Assembly (NCBI RefSeq): GCF_000516985.1
Contig: NW_006917094.1
Span: 2,418,001 to 2,482,000 of the forward strand
Length of the DNA: 64,000 bases
Origin: Pestalotiopsis fici W106-1
Taxonomy: Eukaryota; Ascomycota; Sordariomycetes; Amphisphaeriales; Sporocadaceae
Direction of reading: 5' to 3'
Part shown: positions 56,566-64,000 of the stretch, in pieces
How positions within the stretch are numbered: position 1 is the stretch's first letter
Layout: every line of letters begins with the position of its first letter
Notes under the pieces: generated by a model
What the model was told of the DNA's origin: nothing
Database searches by the model: none
What the model saw: the letters and a program-made list of their open reading frames with translations, nothing else
Made by a program: the position numbers and the translations under genes

Positions 56566-57730
56566 CCAGACGAGGAGCCACCTACAAGTGCGCGAAAATG
56601 TTTAAAATTCAAACTTGATTGGTACACGACACTATGATGAGTAGATGCCGCCCGTATTGTACGTTCGGCTTTCGAGGTTACCGAGCAGGTCATACAATTT
56701 TTCAGGCATCAAAGGGTCAACTCAAAGATAGAAAATTGGTGTTCACAAAACAGTGATGGCCCATGAAGTCTATTCAAGGAATGGAAAGGCGAATCACCTT
56801 CCGGGTCCCTGACGAGATTATGACGAAGTTGCTATCCTGCGATATACCCAAATTAGTTGATTGAACTATGATATAATGAGTGAGTGCGGCTAGACCACTG
56901 CCCATGTAGCCCCATCTAGATGCGTTGATCATAGTAAGCCTTGCAGTCTTCTAGAAACCCGGATAGGCCATGCCGGGGCTAGGGCGGGCCACGCATATCC
57001 CCGGGGTCTCTGTCCAGCAGCTCCATACCTGCTCACCAGTCGGAACCCACGGGAGGTCCAAATCATAGGATCGTGCAGATGGATCTGATCAAACGCGGTG
57101 GACACTTTGGGAGACAAACCACCTGGTTCGGGGAAGGGATCCACACGTGTGAGATGCCAAGATCCTCGTCAATACTTGTCTTCTGTCACCAGAGAATCCA
57201 TTGCGACCAATGTCTCCCTTTTCGAGTATGCATCAAGTTCGAATCAAGTTAGGTATTGCTAAATTTGTGCAAAGCCTTTCCCAAAATTGTCAGCCATCGA
57301 ACCGGGAAGCGAATCCTTGCGGATGAGAGATGCAGGCTGCGTGCTGGTGATGCGGAGAGAGACGCTGATCAGAACATAACTCGCCGGGTAACCAAGCCAT
57401 CGGCGTGACCGAAAATGTTACAGATGCCACCAGATTCCCAAGCCACTATGTAAGGTTTCTATACAGAGAAAAATCTAGCTGTGACGCTCTTATTGTCCAT
57501 TCGAGGTCAAATCGAAAGAGGACTGACATAGTTCATGAAAGCAAGGGTAGATGTCTGCTGAAGGATTCAAATGCTTAAGGCATGATGCATTATTATGCCA
57601 TGTAACTTGCATTGAGGCTACATACTGTACCCAAAAAAGAAAAAAATCAAACCGCCAACGCCTCACCCGGGGGTATGTCCTCTTTCCCTGTTTCACAATA
57701 ACTTTCCTCAGTGCTACATGGCAGAGACCC
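56566..57730. other. Intergenic, convergent 3' ends
   Basis: 1.2 kb between the HET gene and the receptor stop codon. Only short frames without motifs are present. A B-box-like GTTCGAATC occurs near 57238, without a matching A box. Confidence 0.5.
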
Positions 57731-59245
57731 TCAGAATTTCACGTATTTTCTATAGTCCTCCTTTGGCGAGTCTGCCAATGCACTGGCCATGTCACGATCG
57801 TCCTTTTGCCGCAGGGGGTCGACCTGACGCAGGATGAACGAGTCCCGATAGTGTTTGTTGGTGCTGTGGGTGCTGCGGTGGCCGCGGCCGCCGCCGCCAC
57901 CGTCCTCAATGTCCTCGACAATGCTGAGCTGAGATCCGCTGCGACGGGATTGATGGTTCATGGTGAGCGAGTCGCCGTCCTCGTCCACGTACCGCGACTC
58001 GCTCGTGACCTTGACTTCCTGCGTGACAAAGATGCCGCTCCACGTCGTGGCAAAGACTGGCCAAAATATGGGTACGCTGGCGCATATACTGGCCGCGTTG
58101 ACCTCGAGTGCTGCGAGTAAGATACTTAATGGCCCGTACCATGTCGGGTCGCGAGTCGGATAGGTGGCGACTTGAGTCGAGACCATTTCCTCGAGACGCC
58201 ATGCTGCGAGTATAAGGACGCTATATACGAAGAAAATGCATTAGCCTCATGATGTTCCAAGGTAGCATATTTGATGCAATGGACATGCTTACACGCAACC
58301 CATTGACAGTAAACCAGCCAAGCGGACTCGACCTGCAGTTGTAGCACCATCCCTCCATAGTAAGGGTAGAGGAAGAACTAGTATGACGGCATCGAGTACC
58401 ATGTTGACGGCAGTGTGGCTCTCGTATGTCCCGACAAAGACTTTTGGGTAATGAGACCCGTAGCCCCAGCACCGATCTCCTGTGCCCGACAAGTTCCAAT
58501 ACTCGGAAACGGGGGCGCAGGGTATCCAGGCAATGATGGAATACGCCAGGCCCCAAAGAGAAGTGAAGATGGTGAGGGCCATGGTCACCGCGTATAGCCT
58601 GGTTCCACGCTCAAACACTCGAAGGTATTGCAACAGTAGGGCAATCTTGATGAAGCATGTCGAGCTGCAGTAGGTGGCATTGGTCACATAGAATATCTTG
58701 ACGTTTGTCTGATCAGAGATGAGTGCGCAGGGCTGGACTCGAAAGTACCACTAACTTTGAGAAATGCTTCTACCGTTTCCACGGGCAAAAGGAGGACGTG
58801 CTGGCCCAAGCCATTCTCTGTAGCTATAATGTTGTTAGCTCCTGAGCGTTGCTCAGGTATGGAGCTCCGTTACTTACCTATGCATACTGATACACAACCG
58901 ACCGTCATGGTCAACTGTATTTGAATGTTTAGCACCAGTGGTCCTGTTTCGAAGAAGTCCGTTCGACTTACAAGATAGAGTACGACGAAGAAATCATCCC
59001 ATCCAGGCGCACGGATGATCTTGAATCGTACCCAGAGTCGCATACTCACACAGACCCATGATGCGATCTGGTAGATGAAAGGCGATGTCAGTTGAATTCG
59101 TCATTAAGACAAGAATATCTTGATGATTCTGTATTACCAGAAATGTTATGACCCATCCCAAGAGTGTCGCCTTTTTATTCGCCAATGGTTCCGGATCGTG
59201 CAAGTTGATGGCCGAGTAGACGAATTTACCGTCCTCTGACGACAT
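57731..59245 (-). CDS. Pth11-like rhodopsin-domain integral membrane protein
   Basis: Seven-helix fungal rhodopsin-fold membrane protein, 404 residues. Exons: 59245-59138, 59067-58972, 58914-58878, 58823-58756, 58708-58293 and 58220-57731. The five introns are 47-72 nt, all GT-AG. The start is ATG 59245; the CTG/TTG codons before it are not used. The family's signature is FKIIRAPGWDDFFVVLYL after the first helices, then a short extracellular loop (TENGLGQHVLLLP), YCSSTCFIKIALLLQYLRVF, and W-x-C-x-P in AWIPCAPVSEYWN. DAVILVLPLPLLW is helix 5-6. The tail has TWSGIFVTQEVKVTSE, a hallmark of this group, then a Gly-rich stretch. The group includes the appressorium receptor Pth11, but there is no CFEM domain here. 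The ligand is unknown. Confidence 0.9.
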
Positions 59246-60337
59246 GACGCCAACCCAGCGCCACAAGGCGAGTATTCATGCGTATTTGGTGAGCAAGTTC
59301 GTCGTGTTTCCGAGTTCCTGTAAGCAGCGTTCTGCATCGATCCCGGCCGTGCCCGAAATATATATAAAAGTGTGTTACAACTCGAATTGTGACTAGACGT
59401 TAGAACAGGCAAACAGAGACATGACAAGAAGAGAACGATTAAGAAAGACAACAATAACGACGACTTTGAAGGCGACCAAAATGCGCCCGTACATGAAATT
59501 CGGAGCATCTCAAGAGGATCGAACAAGAGGAGGGACCAGGGCACCTTTTGTCTGGCTCTTGTGTCTTCCCCGTAAGGAAATCATATCAGACTAATAAGAG
59601 GCCCGGGGGGGTTTGTAGACGTGGGCCCTTGCCTTAGCTTCAGTAATGTCAGCATTTTGTTTCTGATCCTTCGCCTAGGTATGTGTCTACCTGCCCATTA
59701 CCTGCCCGACTTCTTCTTCCTGTGAAATTGAGTCCCTGAATAGGATTTCCAAGTCTGGTCCCATTTCTGGACTATGATGTGACGGGCGGTAACGTTATGC
59801 TGTACCTGTGTTAGCGTGACGCAGGTGCAGCTCTTTTAGCGTTTCGCCGGCCCTACGAAATAGCGCCCTGTTGGCACCACCGATTCAGGACCCAAGCACG
59901 TCCACCACAGCCCACTCAAACCCACTGATCCTCAGCCCCGAGTCCCCTACCTTCGTTCACGGACCGTAAGCAGCATCTTGCTTTGAGACAAGCTCTAGGA
60001 TCGGCACTCATAATCGTCCCGGCGGCATCTGTCCCCGAAGTTGGCCTCGACAACACGGACTGCGCTACCTATTAGTAGTATGTAAAGAGGGCATTTCCCT
60101 CTCCTCCCTCTTCTTTGTTCTTCATTCTTGGGAGATGATGGACTCGACCGACTAGTCTGGCGACCCTAGAGATCCGCGTGGAACGTAAAAGAGACAAGAC
60201 ATATGCCACCCCGTTTGTGGCCTCCTCTTCAACCTCATACAAGGTGATATATCTCACTCACACTCGTCCACGCCCGATCAAAATTCCTGTCGGATGCAAA
60301 TAGCCGGAAACATGCCATGGGCGCTATACACTGTTGA

Positions 60338-60649
60338 TCACAGCACCAATCCACCACACAGCACTAGTATAAAGTGTTCAAGCCAAAAGCCCAAGAGTCC
60401 AAGACATTGTAGGCTCATTAGACCTACGACGGCGACACCCAGCCAGTGGTAGTCTCTAAGCCACGCTAAACACATGGTCTGACGCGCCAGAAGTCCGTGA
60501 ACCCCATTCATCCCGTGCTGGACCAGATCTTGCGCATCGTAACGTGTATAGCTTAGGTACGTCGTGGGTTGCTCGGGACTTGGAGATCCTCCGTTAAAAG
60601 ACCCGGCGCGCAGTCCGGCGAGCAGGCGGAGGGCCCCAAGAATGCCCAT
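60338..60649 (-). CDS. Small putative membrane protein, unsupported by homology
   Basis: A 103-codon frame from ATG 60649. The last ~35 residues are strongly hydrophobic (WLGVAVVGLMSLQCLGLLGF, then EHFILVLCGGLVL), enough for two transmembrane helices. The N-terminus begins with Gly/Ala/Leu/Arg. The third codon positions are fairly G/C-rich, which supports coding, but I know no family and the start is uncertain. It may equally be a chance frame in a GC-richer patch. Confidence 0.25.
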   Translation of the reverse strand: MGILGALRLLAGLRAGSFNGGSPSPEQPTTYLSYTRYDAQDLVQHGMNGVHGLLARQTMCLAWLRDYHWLGVAVVGLMSLQCLGLLGFWLEHFILVLCGGLVL

Positions 60650-62746
60650 GGCTTCAATTATTTCCGCATGTTTGCTACTGCAGTACCATGACATTCATAT
60701 ACGCTTGCGATGTGCATACTCTTTCGGTATTGGTGGGATTCCATCCTTATAAGGTTCGCCTAGCCGAAGGCGCCAGAGGAGATTATCAGACGAATCACCG
60801 GCCAGTTTAGACCCTTTGGACTCTCCATCACGAAGAGCTCTCTCTGAGGTTTCATCACAGCAGATGGAGCGACGATGCGACTCTAGGGATACTAGGACTG
60901 CAATTTGTAGTTCCGTCCGATATTTAAGGTTCCTCGACCTCGACTTGGGGTGGCTCTCATGCGGCTAAAGTACCAGAATACCACCTCTTAGCTACGTCGA
61001 GGACCGCACCAGTATAGGTGGTTGTGATCATTCTGTCACTTGGTATTCGACCTGAGATCCTCGGCAGGCAAGACGTCAAAGTGAGGTATAGATGTATCAT
61101 TCTTTCTTGATCCAACCGAAACACTCGACGTCGGCTCCAAGAAATCACCCATGATACTCTTTGTCTTCTAGAATCCGAACAAATCATTCATTGCGACGTC
61201 CTTTTTTTTCTCTTCCTTCTTCTCTTTTATCTCTCAAGGAGGCCACGGCGGTGGGCCATATCGTTAATGGTATTACCACACCAAGGTGGACTTTCTGAAC
61301 GGCAAGACTAATGCTGTGCCCTACAAATCTAAGCTACTCTAATGTATGCCATAGGATCTAGTCTCTCGCCCTAAACCGGAGATACTCATCCAGTGGTCTG
61401 TGTTTCCCGTACTTTGGATGGGAAAAGCAACCTAGGGCTCGAAGAACACTGCTTTCTGATTTATGTCGCTCTTGTTGCTACTTTACCAAGAACCCGACAA
61501 CGGACGAATAATTGTTCCGCGTAGAGTAGGTTATTTTCGCCTTTGATGGGAATGGAATGCCTGAGTGGCGCAGAATCGACTCTGCCAATCTTTGTTTTGC
61601 GAGTCCGAATGATGCTCCTCTAGACATGACTCAAAGTTTGAGTCTGGCGCAGACCCATATAATCACGTACGAGATAATGTCTCACTATTTCGTCAAATTT
61701 GCCTCCCTATTGACGTGGCCCATGTGGACTCGATTTTCTTTTTACTGCTACTTGATAGGTGCAGAAATTTTGATTTGACCGAAACGAATTGAAAATAACA
61801 TGAAAATGTTCTCTGTCGACAAAAGTGAGATTCGAGGAGAAGTCGGAGTGAATGCCAATATTGTGTTGGCACTATGATCTCTCTCTTCTCCAGATGATAT
61901 ACTTGACAAGTCTTGCAGACGACCTTATTGAGGGTTGAAGATAGGCACTGCAGACACTTCAGTCGCTCTTGAGTAGGTCTGTAAGGCTTGTGGCCTTGAC
62001 TTCCTTTTCATATACTACTCCGTTTCTCTGCTTCGTGCAAATGTCTTTATATTTTCGTCGAGTGACTTCCTTCCAAGAGCCATGCGCTCCAGAATGACGT
62101 GACTGACAACAAGCCTTGAAAAATCCGGATGAGTATGGGCCGCTGCAATAATGGAACACAAAGGCAAAGGTCCTAGAATTCTGCTCTATCCTCTATATCG
62201 TGGCCCATCATCGCTGCGCGCAGTCCTATTACGAACGGATTTCATCTACCTGACAGAACGATCAAGAGTCATTTCTTTTTGAAATGTAGCTAGAAAAAGT
62301 CACCCAAACGGGTACTACTGACTTGTTGTGACAACCAGTTTATGTTTGATCAGCCACGACTTGTCCTCAATGGTCTGGAGAAAACAGCCCTGGTGAGTTC
62401 ATGAATTACAACTGGAACAGAACACTGAACAAATGGGAGTCGAGGAAGCTATCGTAATATGACAAAAATTGTCACAAAGCTTTAAATAAACAAAATATCA
62501 AGCTTCTCATCCCAATTGCTCGCATTATTTGGTGTAGGGTAGGTCATTAGCATAGCCACCCTAAGTACTACCACGCGCACTTCGTTGCCCTGACATCGCG
62601 TCCCAGGTACGTGACTACAGCAACAAACCCAACCTCCCCTTTTGCGTCCTTTGTCCTGCGTTTGCTCAACCAGGGAAAATTAGTGCACTTGTATCAAACA
62701 TATAATGTCCAACAAACAATCTACCTTCGCCTTCGGGCAATAGAAA

Positions 62747-62841
62747 GACGCAGTGGTCGAATGGTAGAAAGTCAAAGATAACCTCTTCAAACTTGAAGAC
62801 CCTGCGTTCAAATCTCAAAATAAAACTCGAATATTTTTTTT
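62747..62841 (+). ncRNA. tRNA-like Pol III element (likely pseudo-tRNA or SINE head)
   Basis: An A-box match, TGGTCGAATGG (62754-62764), and a B-box match, GTTCAAATC (62806-62814), lie at tRNA-like spacing, and a T8 run (62834-62841) follows as a Pol III stop. The start GACGCAGTGGTCGA resembles the 5' end of eukaryotic tRNA-Ser. However, the acceptor 5' strand GACGCAG pairs only with CTGCGTT inside the would-be T arm, the anticodon arm is irregular, and no proper 3' acceptor strand exists. It is not a functional cloverleaf by eye. Confidence 0.35.
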
Positions 62842-64000
62842 CGTACCTTTTTTCTTTTTGCCAGCCTGCTCTTATAAAGAATCTTTGGCATTGTGGTCGA
62901 GATGTACCTACTGAAATATTCTCGTTGCCTCATGTCGGCTGCTTGACTCAGAAAGATGACTTGTTCTCGCAATAATTGTGTGTTTATTGAAAAAGCTGAA
63001 AAGGAAAGATTGTTATTATCTTATGATCCAGAAAATGTGAGTTCGTTGTCGCAAAATGAGAAAGTTGTCCTGGTCGCATCAACCACTCCTGGCGCGGCAT
63101 GGATTTACGACCTTCTATGCTCAGGTTATCAATGTTGTGACCGATATTGTAACATGGCATGTTGCATGAAACAACGAGGTACAGTTCAGAAATGGCTCTT
63201 GTCACGGTCTTGGTGGAAGGGTGATGTGAGATTGCTTGTGACAGAGCAACTGAGCAACTGGACTTGTTAGGGTGCTGGATTGCCAGGCAACCGCCGTAAT
63301 CAGAGTTACTCGAGAACACACCAGCGATCTCTGGCACAGTGGTTCTCGGTAAGCTTCCCGAGTGGAATAAATGACGTGGTATTGGTTTTTCTTTATTCCT
63401 CTCACATTTTTGCCCTACTGCGTATGCATCCGAACAACGCACAGACAGAGCTTTGCGAGCCTTGCTTGCAGATTTTCAGAAACTACCTATTTACTAGCTA
63501 TCGTAATACCACCAGGCAAGCGAGAAAAAAAACGAGCATTGACAAACGCACCTTAGAGAACATCTAGATTTATCTACTATAAACAATCATTCCAAAAAAG
63601 AAATCGAGTGGGCGTTAACCGATCCCAGTACTCGGACCTACGTTGAGTCCACGAAATCCCCCGACCGGACGAGGGTATCAGCTCGGGAAAGATATCTGTG
63701 ATCCACAATCCTCCTAAAGCTCTTTAATGTGCAGGATAGATGAGATATTGCGTCAAGATGCAAAAAGTAATTCTATATACTCACGTAGTTATTTGCAGAT
63801 GAAGCCCTACAAGGCCAGTTTGCCTCTTTTGCTGCCGGTGAAGGTTCCTTTCCTGTCAATCTTTGACAAAATCAATCGAGTCCCTCTTTTCCTCTTGTGA
63901 TTTGGCATTGTAAAATCAGGATTTACTCCTATTTTCACAAATTCGAAAGAAGCCTATGATGGTTCACCGCATTGCCATCCGGGGTTGGACCGAATGATGT

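Larger units (their letters stand above)
59246..64000. other. 4.75 kb gene-poor right end of window
   Basis: Upstream of the receptor gene. It contains one weak membrane ORF (60338-60649), a tRNA-like element (62747-62841) and T/C-rich tracts (61200-61240). The other frames, such as 62984-63442 minus, show no motif. No gene is visible at the right edge. Confidence 0.5.

Noticed and set aside
57230..57250. B-box-like GTTCGAATC as a tRNA candidate
   Set aside because: No A box at a suitable distance and no cloverleaf.
1..64000. CRISPR arrays, insertion sequences, bacterial operons, riboswitches
   Set aside because: The gene structure is eukaryotic throughout; no regularly spaced repeats or transposase frames were seen.

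Overview
The window is nuclear DNA from a filamentous ascomycete, most likely a Sordariomycete and perhaps Hypocreales. The order is inferred from gene content and protein style; no search was run. The evidence is short GT-AG introns (about 47-234 nt) with branch sites resembling CTAAC or CTGAC, two HET-domain genes, a Pth11-like rhodopsin-domain receptor, an Ecm33 GPI protein and long CT-rich leaders. Genes lie singly on both strands. I support 17 protein-coding genes with hand-built exon models, plus one weak small ORF.

Left, accessory-looking part (1-17.5 kb): the 3' part of an O-methyltransferase cut by the window edge, a 1097-residue protein of unknown function, a METTL27-like methyltransferase, a monocarboxylate-type MFS transporter, a 2-oxoglutarate/Fe(II) dioxygenase, a HET-domain gene broken by a G-run frameshift, and a histidine phosphatase. 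Methyltransferases, an oxygenase and a transporter together suggest the edge of a small metabolite cluster, but no backbone synthase is present.

Middle, housekeeping part (20.7-48.3 kb): a RING-type protein whose RING is incomplete, a mitochondrial NAD+ carrier-like protein, complex III subunit Qcr7, the Golgi mannosyltransferase Mnn9, a 3-methyladenine DNA glycosylase with a possible mitochondrial presequence, the cell-wall protein Ecm33 behind a 7.4 kb gene-free region, splicing factor SPF45, a peroxisomal oxalate/acyl-CoA ligase (PTS1 AKL) and a small acidic conserved-looking protein. Mnn9 (N-glycan mannan) and Ecm33 (GPI wall protein) are both cell-surface genes.

Right, accessory part (48.3-64 kb): a dynamin-like GTPase with a GC-AG intron, a second HET-domain gene just downstream on the same strand, and a divergent Pth11-like seven-helix receptor. 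The last 4.7 kb is gene-poor, with a weak membrane ORF and a tRNA-like Pol III element. The dynamin/HET pair is the best candidate here for an undescribed recognition or incompatibility locus; this is inference from adjacency and family membership only.
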